This document shows positions 16,668 through 25,989 of a stretch of DNA of 64,000 nt, piece after piece. The stretch is taken from contig JAKSDA010000108.1 of NCBI GenBank assembly GCA_022360315.1, positions 41,276 through 105,275 on the forward strand. Direction: 5' to 3'. The notes under the pieces were generated by a model that did no database searches, was not told the origin of the DNA, and was given only the letters and a program-made list of their open reading frames with translations. The DNA is from Pseudomonadota bacterium. GTDB lineage: Bacteria > Myxococcota_A > Polyangia > Haliangiales > Haliangiaceae. The position numbers and the translations under genes were made by a program. Every line of letters begins with the position of its first letter. Position 1 is the first letter of the stretch.

Positions 16668-18316
16668 CTCGCGAACAGAAAGACCGTCCACAACCCGGCT
16701 CGGATGCCGCTCAAGCCGGTCAGTCTGCGCCGCTGCGCCTGGCTCGCGCCGCCGGCCTGATCTCGGCTGCGACCATGCTATCGCGATTGCTCGGTCTGGT
16801 CCGCGAGCAACTTTTTGCCGCGCTATTGGGCGCCTCTCTGTTTGCCGACGCGTTTAATGTCGCGTTTCGCATTCCCAATCTTTTGCGCGATCTGTTCGCC
16901 GAGGGTGCTCTGGCCCAGGCATTTGTGCCCACCTTCAAAGAAAAGCTCAAAAAAGCCGGCCAGAGCAGCGCCTACGATCTCGGCAATCGAGTGGCCGGGA
17001 CCCTCCTTGCAATTATTGGCACCATCGTTTTGATCGCAGCTGTATTTGCTCCAAGCGTGGTCGACGCGATTGCTGGCGACTACCGGGACGTGGCCGGCAA
17101 ATTCGAGCTCACGGTCATGCTCACCCGCATCATGTTGCCGTTTCTGGCCGTCGTATCCCTGGCCGCAGTGGCCATGGGGATGCTCAACGCCCAGGACAAA
17201 TACACGGCTCCGGCCCTCGCTCCGGCCTGCTTCAACGTGGTGAGTATCACGGTGGGCATGGCGCTCTATCTCGCTGGGACGTCCGGGCGATGGGTGGCCA
17301 TCGGCTGGTCCATCGGAACTGTAGTGGGCGGCCTGGCCCAACTCGGAATCCAGATTCCCAGCCTGTGGAAAATCGGATTTCGGCCCCGGCTGCGGACCGA
17401 CGTATTGCTGCGCAATCCCGGCGTGCGCCGGGTTGCCCTGCTCATGGCGCCAGCAGTCGGCGGATTGGCAGCGGTCCAGATCAATATTTTTGTCAATACC
17501 ATGTTTGCCAGTAGTGAAGAAGGTGCGGTGTCCTGGCTCAATTTTGCCTTTCGTTTCCTACAGCTGCCCATCGGAGTTTTTGGCGTCGCCATCGCCACAG
17601 TATCGACGACCCGGTATGCCGACGCCGCTGCCGACGGCGATCGCGCGGCCATGGCCGAGCATCTCGGAGAGGGATTGCGCCTGGTTCTGTTTTTGACGGT
17701 GCCGGCCACAGTCGGGCTGCTCTTGCTCGGCGAGCCGATCGTCCGGCTGATCTACGAGCGCGGGCGTTTTAGCTCGTTCGACACCATGGCGACTGCTGCG
17801 GCCCTGGACTTGTTCGTCATCGGCCTGTGCGCCTATGCAGGGGTCAAAGTGATCGCGCCGGCGTTCTACGCGGCCAACATGACCCGAATCGCAGTCTACG
17901 CTTCGGTGGGCGCCGTGGCGGGAAACCTGGCTCTCAACATCACGCTGCATCCCCACTACGGCTATCGCATTCTGGCCCTGGGCACGGCAGTGGCCGCGCT
18001 GCTCAACTTTGCGGTCCTCTATGTCATGTTTGGGCGACGCATCAGTCGCATTGCCCACGCAAGCCTGTTTTTTTATCTGGTCCGGATCGGCCTGGCCGCG
18101 GCACTCATGGGCGTGGTCGTGTGGGTCAGCTATCGCAGTATCGCCGGCTGGATGGGAACGATCGGGCTACTCGCTCGCCTGCTCGGCGCACTCGGCCCGG
18201 TCTTTATCGGCGCGGTGGCCTACGCCGGGTTCTGCTATGCCATGGGCATCGAAGAGCTGGGCCAGTTTGCCGACAAGATCAGCAGGCGACTGCGCCGACG
18301 CTCGGCCGGTCGATAG
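16664..18316 (+). CDS. murJ: Lipid II flippase MurJ
   Basis: A 550-residue polytopic membrane protein of the MOP superfamily with about 14 hydrophobic segments. The N-terminal signature [24 protein letters not shown], followed by [31 protein letters not shown], is diagnostic of MurJ. It moves lipid-linked peptidoglycan precursor across the inner membrane. Length is normal. Translation starts at a GTG overlapping the stop of the HEAT-like gene. The C-terminus is rich in arginine and cytoplasmic. Identification is very secure; the HEAT-like partner is not a usual neighbour. Confidence 0.95.
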   Translation: MTREQKDRPQPGSDAAQAGQSAPLRLARAAGLISAATMLSRLLGLVREQLFAALLGASLFADAFNVAFRIPNLLRDLFAEGALAQAFVPTFKEKLKKAGQSSAYDLGNRVAGTLLAIIGTIVLIAAVFAPSVVDAIAGDYRDVAGKFELTVMLTRIMLPFLAVVSLAAVAMGMLNAQDKYTAPALAPACFNVVSITVGMALYLAGTSGRWVAIGWSIGTVVGGLAQLGIQIPSLWKIGFRPRLRTDVLLRNPGVRRVALLMAPAVGGLAAVQINIFVNTMFASSEEGAVSWLNFAFRFLQLPIGVFGVAIATVSTTRYADAAADGDRAAMAEHLGEGLRLVLFLTVPATVGLLLLGEPIVRLIYERGRFSSFDTMATAAALDLFVIGLCAYAGVKVIAPAFYAANMTRIAVYASVGAVAGNLALNITLHPHYGYRILALGTAVAALLNFAVLYVMFGRRISRIAHASLFFYLVRIGLAAALMGVVVWVSYRSIAGWMGTIGLLARLLGALGPVFIGAVAYAGFCYAMGIEELGQFADKISRRLRRRSAGR

Positions 18317-18384
18317 AGGCTGGAAACACACAAAAAAGCTGGCGAGGCACACACCTCACCAGCCAAAAAAAGAGCCACGATCCG

Positions 18385-18540
18385 GCCTCCCGACCTGTCA
18401 CGCCCCCAACCTGTCAAACTGACCAGTCACCTCAGCCATCACCCCGACCGGTCACCTCGCCCTGTTGTCCCAATTCGTCACCTCGACCGGTCACCTCGAC
18501 CTTTGCCCCGAACTCGTCCCCCCTGACCGGTCGCCCCAAC
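18385..18540. repeat. Degenerate array of GACCGGTCACCTC-like repeats
   Basis: Between the murJ stop and the ADYC gene stop, variants of GACC(G/T)GTCACCTCG occur about six times at irregular spacing: near 18390, 18408, 18421, 18445, 18482 and 18523. Each contains a short palindromic core ACCGGT or a variant. The region has no gene. It may be a decayed tandem repeat or protein-binding cluster; the distances are too irregular for CRISPR. Confidence 0.45.
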
Positions 18541-18603
18541 CGCCATCCCGATAGCACGGTCCCGGTACTGTGTCGTCGAACCGCGACTCCAACGCCTGCT
18601 AGG

Positions 18604-19743
18604 CTAGAGTAGGTCAGTATTGCTCCAAACGTGGATCAACGACTGCCTTTCTGCCGACTCCGACTCCTCGAGCGGCGACTCGCAGGTAAGGCCTTCGTCC
18701 TCGGCCCACCGCGGACGCGACATCCAGGTTGCGCCGTCCTCATCGAACCCGGCCTCGGGCAAGAAGCCACTGTCCTGTTCGCGCACGTTGAACCCGTACA
18801 CGTCAAACATATCGACCAGGGTGCCTTCTCGCGTATGAGCCGTACCGTCGCCGCAGTAATCGGCCCGAGCTGCCCGGGTGCACGCCTGGTGCAAAAGCTG
18901 CAAGCTCACTTCCTGGCCGTCCTCAGATTGCAGAGTCTTCCACGGCTTGTAGCCCCATCCCCGGGCACACTTGGCGACCACGCCTCTTGGACAGGAGAAC
19001 GTATGACCGTCCGGGCTCCACGAAGCATCGACATTCCACTGTCCGTCCACGAACAGACCGCGCACCCTGTCACCCCCGTCCGAACCACACGCGTTGATCC
19101 AGTCGTGATCTTCAGTCTCCAGCGACGTGGCGTACTCGACTTCGTACAGCCAGATATCGCTGTTGTCCGAATGCTCGAGCATGGTGTTGCTCGCGGTATC
19201 CTGCGCGACGCTCGCGATGCGCAGAAGTACGGCAAAACAAGTGTCGTCGTCGCAAGCCGGCTCGAACCAATGCATGCCGCTCAGCTCGCTGGGATGAAAA
19301 TACGCCTCTTGCCATGCTCCGGTGCCAGAATCCCAAATCGCGCCTTCCACGACCGCGCCGCGAAAGCTGTGGATCGCCATTATGGTGGGCTCAGGCGCGT
19401 CCTCCTCGCCATTGCTCGCTCCTTCCGGGATGATGAATCCGAGCAACGACGAATCCGCGACCGGCGAATCGTAAAGATGAGCGAGATCTGTGTCCTGAAT
19501 CTCCATGCCCTGAATCTCCATGCCCTGAATCTCCATGCCCTGAATCTCCATGCCCTGAATCTCCATGCCCTGAATCTCCATGCCCTGAATCTCCATGCCC
19601 TGAATCTCCATGCTTGCTTCAGCACTCACTCCCAGCGCCATCAACACGACAACGAGCAATGTACCAAGCCAACAGCCGAGTCTCCGCCTACTATAATCTT
19701 GATTAAGCATAGAAAACGAATGAATTGTACGATGTCTGTGCAT
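18604..19743 (-). CDS. ADYC-domain secreted protein with eight MEIQG-type repeats
   Basis: About 379 residues. I start at ATG 19743, which has a perfect AAGGAGG seven bases upstream. A signal peptide is visible (RRLGCWLGTLLVVVLMALGVSAEAS). Directly after it stand eight tandem pentapeptides, seven MEIQG and one MEIQD. A beta-rich region with Cys pairs follows, then the signature QACTRAARADYCGDGTAHTREGT, which I recognise as the ADYC domain found mainly in myxobacteria. Function is unknown; extracellular or outer-surface location is likely. Similar proteins also carry short tandem repeats after the signal, which may be a repetitive beta-helix or spacer. It is not clearly linked to its neighbours. 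Confidence 0.85.
   Translation of the reverse strand: MHRHRTIHSFSMLNQDYSRRRLGCWLGTLLVVVLMALGVSAEASMEIQGMEIQGMEIQGMEIQGMEIQGMEIQGMEIQGMEIQDTDLAHLYDSPVADSSLLGFIIPEGASNGEEDAPEPTIMAIHSFRGAVVEGAIWDSGTGAWQEAYFHPSELSGMHWFEPACDDDTCFAVLLRIASVAQDTASNTMLEHSDNSDIWLYEVEYATSLETEDHDWINACGSDGGDRVRGLFVDGQWNVDASWSPDGHTFSCPRGVVAKCARGWGYKPWKTLQSEDGQEVSLQLLHQACTRAARADYCGDGTAHTREGTLVDMFDVYGFNVREQDSGFLPEAGFDEDGATWMSRPRWAEDEGLTCESPLEESESAERQSLIHVWSNTDLL
19492..19611. repeat. Eight 15-bp tandem repeats encoding MEIQG
   Basis: The unit CTGAATCTCCATGCC (plus strand) is repeated eight times with no base changes except at the two ends, where the final unit codes MEIQD. The near-perfect identity implies recent expansion by slippage or recombination. 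Because 15 is divisible by three, copy-number change would not break the frame. Confidence 0.95.
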
Positions 19744-19876
19744 TGATCTCCCTCCTTGCGGTCCCCTGTGACCGTGTCTGCTAACTCCAAGCGACATCCG
19801 CCGGACGCGCACCCCGAATAACGCGTCTCAGCGACATCGCCCGTTCAATAAGCAGTCCGAAAACTCCGGGCAGAGT

Positions 19877-19915
19877 CCGCCAAAAAATCCACTGCAAATG
19901 CAGAATTCGTGGCGG
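19877..19915 (-). terminator. Terminator-like structure after kinase-STAND gene
   Basis: On the minus strand, an outer pair CCGCCA/TGGCGG encloses CTGCA-TT-TGCAG followed by GGATTTTTT. It lies 55-93 bases after the kinase stop and upstream of the ADYC promoter. The stem is short, so intrinsic termination is plausible but not certain. Confidence 0.4.
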
Positions 19916-19969
19916 TGATTTTTTCGTATTGGTCCTGACAGAGCCTGCGGCTAGCCGAATCTGGTAGAG

Positions 19970-22900
19970 CTATCGAGTCGGTGCTGGTGCGCAGATGCGC
20001 ACGCCCACCAGTGGATGGCGCTGATCGCTCGCAAACTGGCCTCGGTTTGTGGACCGGCCAGTCCGATCGCCCTGGAGGTAACTACCACTGCGAAGCACGA
20101 TGTTCCCCTCATCGAGGATAGATTCGACCATCTCGAGCGCGTTCCCCATCATGTCTTGAAGCCCGAATGGGCTCTGCGATGCGGGATGGGAACCGATTTC
20201 GTCTGGACCGTAGGCGGGGTCGCCGTAGGTTTCATCGAAGTTGGCGTCGTCGGGTCGAACGCGGTTACCGTGGGGAAACGGACGTTCGTCGGCACCTCGG
20301 GCAGCGCGTTCCCATTCGTCTTCGCGGCACAGGCGTGCGCCTGCAACACGTCCCGAACGGTCGAGCCATGCCAAATAGGCTCGAGCATTGTCACCGGAGA
20401 CACCGGTCACAGGAAACCGCAACCAGTCTTGCACTCGGCGCTTCTCGCGTGGCTGGTATTCGATGGGAACCGTGGTTTTGGCTCGATACTCGATCGTACC
20501 CGGGGCTGGGCGGATAAGCAGCTCGAATTCGTCCCGTTCGAGCATGCGCAGGGCGACGGAAATGCCATGGACGCCTGCGTTGGCATTCGGCAACAGATCG
20601 ACCCGCTCCTGTGCGGGGAGTGCGCGTAGAAACTCGAGCCAGTCGGCGTAGGTGGTCTCGTACTTCGCGATCAGATAAGCCTCGGTATGGCGTGGGTGAG
20701 CGGGCAATGTTTCGTACCAGCGGCGGAAGGGCTCATCCTCGGCGCGGCTGCCATGGCCGAACAAAAACCAACCGGCCGGGACATACTCGAACCCCATGGG
20801 CACCTCGGATCGCGCTGGAAGATCGATGTGCAAATGCATCGGCTGGGCAGGCTGTGAACTGCGCGGGATGAGAAACGGGTAACGCACCTGGACAGTGTCA
20901 TCGGTCGCGGACACGACCAATAGATACGACCCCGGCTCGAGCTTCCAGCTAATGGGTGTGGCGTCGGGTTGGCCGAGTTGCCTCTGCTGCAATGTGCCGT
21001 CCGGCAGGGCGTCATAGCGGTAGAGGGTGATTTCCTTACCCGGCAGCGATGTGGTGACCGAGACCGAGGTGCTCCCCCGCCAGCGCTTCATCAGCTTGCC
21101 GGTGTCATCGTAGACTTTGAGGCGTTCCAGAAACTCGTCGCGCGCCACCATGCGCCGTTCGCGGTCAGCGAGCAGAGCGCGTTCGAACAGGACTTCGGCG
21201 AACAGCCCGCGAACATCGAGCCGCGCGGCATCGCGCTGCAGGGCACGCTCGAGCGATCGGCCCGCCCTGGCATAGGCGCTGGCGATACGTACAGCCTCGG
21301 CGGCCGCGGGCTCCCAAAGGGCATCGCCGGATTTTTGGTCACCGCGCACATAGGCGGCAAAGGCCTTGTCACGCGCGTTCTCGAAGGTTTGGTTCTGCTT
21401 TCTGGCATGGCTCAAGTGCAGTTCGGCCTCTGCGACATCTGCGTTGACCTGGCGCGCAATTGCCTGCTGTCGCCGTTCTTCGTCCCGTATCTCTTTGTAG
21501 CGCACAACACCGTAGACCACTCCGATAGCCAAAAACACCACCAGGGGAGCGAGCCGGCGCCGCCAGCGGAGGTGTTTGGCGGCGCGCCGGCTGGCCAGGA
21601 GAAAGGCCGACTCAGCCTCGGCCAGTTCGCCGCTGTCGATCTCGGCCGCCTCGCGCAGCTGCCGGCCGCGCCACAGTGAGTGTCCCGACCGGCCCACTCG
21701 AATCCACTCGGTGGTCGCCGAGGCGAGCCGCTCCTTGACCGCCCGATTGTCGCCCTCTCTGTCCAGCCATCGCCGCAGCTCGGCCCAGTCGCGGATCAGT
21801 GCTTCGTGCGCGATCTCGTAGACCGGCTTGCCATCCGATTGCCCGGCGACCACAAGCCGGGCCTGGACCAGCTTGTCGAGCGCCGCGTCGCGGGCCTCGC
21901 CATCGCCGGGCAGCTCATCTGCGGTCCGCCGCGCCCGCGTCCCGTGCAGGGTGACCAGCCGGACCAGGATGCGCCGGGCATATTGCCGGGTCTCGGGCAA
22001 CATGCTTGCGATCACCAGGTCGGCGTGACGCGACAGCGCGCCTTCTACTCCGCCGATCTGTTCGAGCGCGGCATCGGGGATGACCTTGCCCGCGGGGTCG
22101 CGTTTGTTCCACAGCTCGGCCAGTGCAAATTGCAGAAGCGGCAGGCCGCCCTCGGCTCGCAGCGTCGACCGCACCAGTTTATCTACCAGTGCATCCGACT
22201 CGAATTTGACACCCCTGGCCCGGGCTGGGCCGACAATGCTCTGCCGGATGGCCTCTTCGCCGAGCGGGCGCAGTATGTACAGCGAGCGCTCGACAAGTCC
22301 GCTCAGTCCGGGCAGATGAGCCAGACGGGCAAAATGATCGCCGCGCACCGTGGCCAGAAGCCGCAGGCCCGGGATGCGCTCGGCCAGGCAGCCCAACACC
22401 TCGCTCGCCGCCGCGGCTTGCTCGGGCTCGCTCAAAGTGACCAGCTCTTCGAGCTGATCGATCAGGATCACCGTACCCTCGGACTGGCCGTGCTTTTCGC
22501 GAAAGAGCCGACTGGCCGCCATGACGTCGTGGTCGAGGGCCCGGGCCAGTTCCTCATCGCTGATGCCGAGCCGCTCGGCCACGAGCGCGGTCAACTCGAC
22601 GAGCGGACACTTGCCCGGGAGCATGTGGCAGGTTTTCCATGCGCGATCGTCGCCCAGGGCACCCTCGGTAACCACGGGCATCACGCTGGCCCGCACCAGC
22701 GATGACTTGCCCACTCCCGATTCGCCGGCGATTATGACCAGGGGGTCGCTGCGCAGGCGCTCGATGACCTCGCGGGTCTCGGCATCGCGGCCGAAAAACA
22801 ATGGCCGGTGCTCGGCGTGAAAGGGCAGAAGTCCGCGGTAGGGATTGCCAGGCGGCAATGTAATCGATTGGCCGGTGGCGAGCACATCTTCGAGAGCGTC

Positions 22901-23929
22901 GCGCACCGCCTCGCCGGAGGGGTATCGTTGGTCGAGATCGCGAGCCAGACAGCGGGCCACAATGGCAACCAGCCGCTCGTCTGTATCCGGGGCGACACTG
23001 CTCAAAGCTGGCGCATCGCACTCGTTCACAACCCGGGACAGCTGGGTGTACGGCACCAAATGAGGCAGAAACCCGGCGCACAACTCGTAGAGAAGGACGC
23101 CAAATGAATATACATCGGAACGTTCCGTGGCGGCTCCGCGGCGCCATACCTCGGGCGCGATATAGTTCGGCGTGCCGACTATGGCACCGTGGCGGATCAG
23201 CGCCGGGCTGAGCGCTGGTGGCCGCTCCTCGTCACTCTCACCACTGAGTGGCATCGCACCCCCATCGGCCAGGTGTGACGCGGGATCGGCCATATCAAGC
23301 AACGTGGCGAGGCCAAAATCGAGCAGTTTGGCCTCGCCGGTCTCGGTCACCATGGCATTGGCCGGCTTGATGTCTCGATGCAATACGCCGCGCCGATGTG
23401 CCGCGGCCAAGCCGCGCGCCAGATCTCGGCCGATCTCTGCTGCGCGCCGCCATGGGATCGGCTTGTCCAGAGCATCCAAACTCTGGCCGTCGATGAACTC
23501 GGACACGATATATGGCCGTGAAGCTAGCTCGCCAACCCGGTAGATGGTCGCGATATTGGGGTGCTGAAATCGCGCCATGGCCCGCGCTTCCACGATGAAT
23601 TGCTCGCTCCTCGCCAAGTCGGGTCGGGCGGCAAATTTGATCGCCACCGGTCGATCCAGCAAAGTGTCGATGGCCAGATAAACAATGCCCATGGCACCGC
23701 GCCCGAGGGCACGCACTAGGTGATATTCGTCAAAGTGCTGGGGCGGAAAGCTGCTGGTCGCATCGCCGCCGTTGCCAGAAAGCGATCGCTCCGAGCTGAT
23801 CGCTTTCGAAAGAGGCCGCGCAGACGTCAAATCCGCGTCTATCGTGGACGATACGATCCCGACTTGATCTGCCCGGTTCGGCGAATCGGACGAGCCACTA
23901 CCGGACTCGCTATCCCCCGGACCTTTCAT
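19970..23929 (-). CDS. Ser/Thr kinase-STAND NTPase-FGE (SUMF1-like) fusion, membrane-bound
   Basis: A 1319-residue signalling protein. Residues about 68-345 are a Ser/Thr kinase with intact motifs: GRGAMG loop, VAIK lysine, HRDIKPAN and DFG. Residues about 365-750 are a STAND-type NTPase with Walker A GESGVGKSS and Walker B VILIDQLEEL, ending in a winged-helix region (EIAHEALIRDW). A transmembrane helix is near residue 800, followed by a coiled region. The C-terminal ~270 residues are a formylglycine-generating-enzyme-like domain (GFEYVPAGWFLFG, RLCREDEWERAARG, DMMGNALEMV), which in such fusions usually acts as a sensor or binding module. The FHA gene upstream is probably co-transcribed. The start lies inside a 32-bp tandem duplication with no clear ribosome-binding site. 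Confidence 0.88.
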   Translation of the reverse strand: MKGPGDSESGSGSSDSPNRADQVGIVSSTIDADLTSARPLSKAISSERSLSGNGGDATSSFPPQHFDEYHLVRALGRGAMGIVYLAIDTLLDRPVAIKFAARPDLARSEQFIVEARAMARFQHPNIATIYRVGELASRPYIVSEFIDGQSLDALDKPIPWRRAAEIGRDLARGLAAAHRRGVLHRDIKPANAMVTETGEAKLLDFGLATLLDMADPASHLADGGAMPLSGESDEERPPALSPALIRHGAIVGTPNYIAPEVWRRGAATERSDVYSFGVLLYELCAGFLPHLVPYTQLSRVVNECDAPALSSVAPDTDERLVAIVARCLARDLDQRYPSGEAVRDALEDVLATGQSITLPPGNPYRGLLPFHAEHRPLFFGRDAETREVIERLRSDPLVIIAGESGVGKSSLVRASVMPVVTEGALGDDRAWKTCHMLPGKCPLVELTALVAERLGISDEELARALDHDVMAASRLFREKHGQSEGTVILIDQLEELVTLSEPEQAAAASEVLGCLAERIPGLRLLATVRGDHFARLAHLPGLSGLVERSLYILRPLGEEAIRQSIVGPARARGVKFESDALVDKLVRSTLRAEGGLPLLQFALAELWNKRDPAGKVIPDAALEQIGGVEGALSRHADLVIASMLPETRQYARRILVRLVTLHGTRARRTADELPGDGEARDAALDKLVQARLVVAGQSDGKPVYEIAHEALIRDWAELRRWLDREGDNRAVKERLASATTEWIRVGRSGHSLWRGRQLREAAEIDSGELAEAESAFLLASRRAAKHLRWRRRLAPLVVFLAIGVVYGVVRYKEIRDEERRQQAIARQVNADVAEAELHLSHARKQNQTFENARDKAFAAYVRGDQKSGDALWEPAAAEAVRIASAYARAGRSLERALQRDAARLDVRGLFAEVLFERALLADRERRMVARDEFLERLKVYDDTGKLMKRWRGSTSVSVTTSLPGKEITLYRYDALPDGTLQQRQLGQPDATPISWKLEPGSYLLVVSATDDTVQVRYPFLIPRSSQPAQPMHLHIDLPARSEVPMGFEYVPAGWFLFGHGSRAEDEPFRRWYETLPAHPRHTEAYLIAKYETTYADWLEFLRALPAQERVDLLPNANAGVHGISVALRMLERDEFELLIRPAPGTIEYRAKTTVPIEYQPREKRRVQDWLRFPVTGVSGDNARAYLAWLDRSGRVAGARLCREDEWERAARGADERPFPHGNRVRPDDANFDETYGDPAYGPDEIGSHPASQSPFGLQDMMGNALEMVESILDEGNIVLRSGSYLQGDRTGRSTNRGQFASDQRHPLVGVRICAPAPTR

Positions 23930-23963
23930 CGACCGGACTCGCTATCCTCCGGACCTTTCATCG
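23900..23963 (-). repeat. 32-bp tandem duplication spanning the kinase start codon
   Basis: The segment with ACCGGACTCGCTATCC and GGACCTTTCATCG (plus strand) occurs twice in tandem with one base difference. On the minus strand each copy contains an ATG. The upstream copy encodes an 11-residue frame (MKGPEDSESGR) whose stop overlaps the kinase start as ATGA. This creates a miniature leader ORF coupled to the kinase gene. Confidence 0.8.
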
Positions 23964-23991
23964 TACTGGCCGGCCGCTGGCTAGGTGGCAC

Positions 23992-24912
23992 CTAGAGCGT
24001 TTCGATCTCCACGTGGGGAATCCCGAGACGGATCTGCCGCGAGCCAGGCCTGCGCTCGATGATCCCGGTAGCTCCCAGTACCTTGATCAGGGCGAATTGC
24101 CGGCGGGCGCGAAATATCGACACGTTGAGCTGATTTACATTGGTGCGGAGCATTGTCACCAGATCTTCGACATGGACCCAGCCCTGCTCACCATGGGGTA
24201 GCTCGGAATTTCGACTGTCCTCGAACCGCGCCTTGGCTAGACTGAGTAATAGACTGGCGTGAGCACGAGTCTGAAGCGGCGTCTTCTGGCCGCCGTGGTG
24301 CATGGAGATGTTGATGGATTCCTGGTCACGACTGACCGTGAAGTGCAAGCTCACGTTGGACAAGAGGACCGGGCCGGCGTCTGCCTGCAAAGTGCTCTCC
24401 AAAACGACAGGCAATTCCAGCCGCCACAACTGTCCGCCTGCTTCGACCTGCTCCAGGTCGTGGGTCGGACGACGGGTGCCGTCTTGTTCCTCGACAAACC
24501 ACCTGCCGGGCCCGTCTTCGAAGACGGTGAGCTCGGGATGATCTTCATCGGGCAAACTGAGTAGCCCTCCCTCGGCCGCGCGAACCTCGCCGTTGTCACC
24601 AAACGCCATCGCAGACGGCGGACCGTCGTCCACGATCTCGAACAGGTCACCCGGGTCTCCAAATGCCACTTGCGAGCCCACGGTGATCTGCATGGTCGCT
24701 CCAGAATCCAGGCGAGTCTCGCCGTCAAATGTTCCATTTCGGCTGCCCAGATCCCTCAACTCCCAGTGCGACCCGGTCCAGCGAAATACCGCGTGCTCAC
24801 CGGAAACCAACCGATTGGTCAAACTCAACGGGCACGTTGGACCGCGGCCCACGAGATGCGATGACAAGAGTGTGTGCGATTCACCGCTGGCTAGATGTTT
24901 GATCACTGCCAT
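23992..24912 (-). CDS. FHA-domain protein, probable partner of kinase fusion
   Basis: About 306 residues from ATG 24912; an upstream in-frame start exists but gives a non-conserved extension. Residues about 15-85 form an FHA domain, which binds phosphothreonine: LVGRGPTCPLSLTN, then LVSGEHAVFRW, then LRDLGSRNGTF. The middle is a beta-rich region of unknown type. The C-terminal ~80 residues (LVTMLRTNVNQLNVSIFRARRQFALIKVLGA, then IIERRPGSRQIRLG) look like a winged-helix DNA-binding or STAND-adaptor fold. It lies 31 bases upstream of the kinase leader ORF in the same direction. I infer that the kinase phosphorylates a partner recognised by this protein, or this protein itself. Confidence 0.8.
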   Translation of the reverse strand: MAVIKHLASGESHTLLSSHLVGRGPTCPLSLTNRLVSGEHAVFRWTGSHWELRDLGSRNGTFDGETRLDSGATMQITVGSQVAFGDPGDLFEIVDDGPPSAMAFGDNGEVRAAEGGLLSLPDEDHPELTVFEDGPGRWFVEEQDGTRRPTHDLEQVEAGGQLWRLELPVVLESTLQADAGPVLLSNVSLHFTVSRDQESINISMHHGGQKTPLQTRAHASLLLSLAKARFEDSRNSELPHGEQGWVHVEDLVTMLRTNVNQLNVSIFRARRQFALIKVLGATGIIERRPGSRQIRLGIPHVEIETL

Positions 24913-25054
24913 GTTGCACTCGGTAAAAGAAAGATATGACGTCCTATCTTCGGCCGATAGCCACAATACATCCATGATTGTCGGAAGGTGACCGAAAGCG
25001 ATCAACCACGACGCCAAAGACTACCGCAACTGCTCCGGCCAGTGAACCGATCCA

Positions 25055-25125
25055 ATACTGCAGTAAATTTTTTGATAAATTCATTAAGTATATGATTTTG
25101 TTAATAAAAAATCGAGACACAAAAC
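25055..25125. promoter_or_regulatory. AT-rich divergent promoter island
   Basis: A strongly AT-rich stretch (AAATTTTTTGATAAATTC, TAAGTATATG, TTAATAAAAAATCG) between the FHA gene on the minus strand and the ECF sigma gene on the plus strand. In this GC-rich DNA it is the most likely promoter location for one or both genes. No operator palindrome stands out. Confidence 0.45.
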
Positions 25126-25309
25126 CCTGGGCAGAGCGATTCTGTCCGGCCAAAAGCCGGGGAAGGAAGCGTGCATGGCGTGCCCGTATTCGGTCGCGAG
25201 CGATGTATCTGGCCCGGATCAGTCGTCGCGGCGCCTCGACGAGCGAGCGGGATTCGGAAGGGGTGCACTGAACACGCAAGGCTTGCCCAAAACTGCCGAC
25301 TCTCGCACA

Positions 25310-25900
25310 ATGACTGGATGGAGTCGCGTCGAGGTGGAAGTGAGTAGAGACGCAGCAGACCAAGAGCATTCACAGACGGAGCCGGGGTCCGTATCAGGTG
25401 ACGAACTCGTAGAACACCTATACGATGAGCTGCGCAAGCTGGCTCGTGCCCGCATGGCTCATTTGCGGTCTGGGCATACATTGCAGCCGACAGCTCTGGT
25501 CAATGAAGCGTATTTGCGTCTGGTCAAGCGGCGCAATTCCGGGTGGAAGGGCCGGGCTCATTTCTTTGGTGCTGCGGCGCGGGCCATGCGCGACATTCTG
25601 GTCGAGCACGCGCGGATGAAGGCCGCACAAAAACGCGGGGGCGACCAGGTGCGGGTGGATATTACAGTAACCCTGGCCGGCGATATGACGGTATCGGCCG
25701 AGGAGTTGCTGACGCTGCACAACGTTCTGGACAAGATGCAGCACGCTCATCCGCGCAAGGCCGAGTTGGTCCTGTTGCGCTACTTTGCCGGCTTGCCCAT
25801 GGAAGAGATCGCCGAGGTAATGGCCGTGTCAAAGCGAACTCTCGAGCGCGAGTGGCGCTTTGCCCGGGCCTGGCTGCGCACCCACCTGGGCGGAAATTAG
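25310..25900 (+). CDS. ECF-type sigma-70 factor
   Basis: About 196 residues. Region 2 is visible in DELVEHLYDELRKLARARMAHLRSGHTLQPTALVNEAYLRLVK, typical of the TIGR02999-like ECF subfamily found in myxobacteria, planctomycetes and acidobacteria. Region 4 is KAELVLLRYFAGLPMEEIAEVMAVSKRTLEREWRFARAWL. It directs RNA polymerase to a specific promoter set. I chose ATG 25310; a GTG at 25340 preceded by GAGG is an equal alternative, and the open frame further upstream is not conserved. No anti-sigma factor is adjacent. The next gene, a membrane protease-TPR protein only 89 bases downstream, may regulate it or be its target; this subfamily is often linked to kinases or TPR proteins. Confidence 0.88.
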   Translation: MTGWSRVEVEVSRDAADQEHSQTEPGSVSGDELVEHLYDELRKLARARMAHLRSGHTLQPTALVNEAYLRLVKRRNSGWKGRAHFFGAAARAMRDILVEHARMKAAQKRGGDQVRVDITVTLAGDMTVSAEELLTLHNVLDKMQHAHPRKAELVLLRYFAGLPMEEIAEVMAVSKRTLEREWRFARAWLRTHLGGN

Positions 25901-25989
25901 CTACCGCAGACGTCCGAATCATCGGGGCGAAGCGGACGGCCAGCCACTCCTTGCCGGGACTTTCAGTTTATGCTGACCTCGGTTGGCCA

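Noticed and set aside
18385..18540. CRISPR array
   Set aside because: Repeat units are degenerate and unevenly spaced, with no spacers of constant length and no cas genes.
18631..19746. 371-codon plus-strand frame opposite the ADYC gene
   Set aside because: It is kept open by the 15-bp repeat and high GC; its sequence (ALNLH repeats) is the antisense of MEIQG and the ADYC domain is on the other strand.
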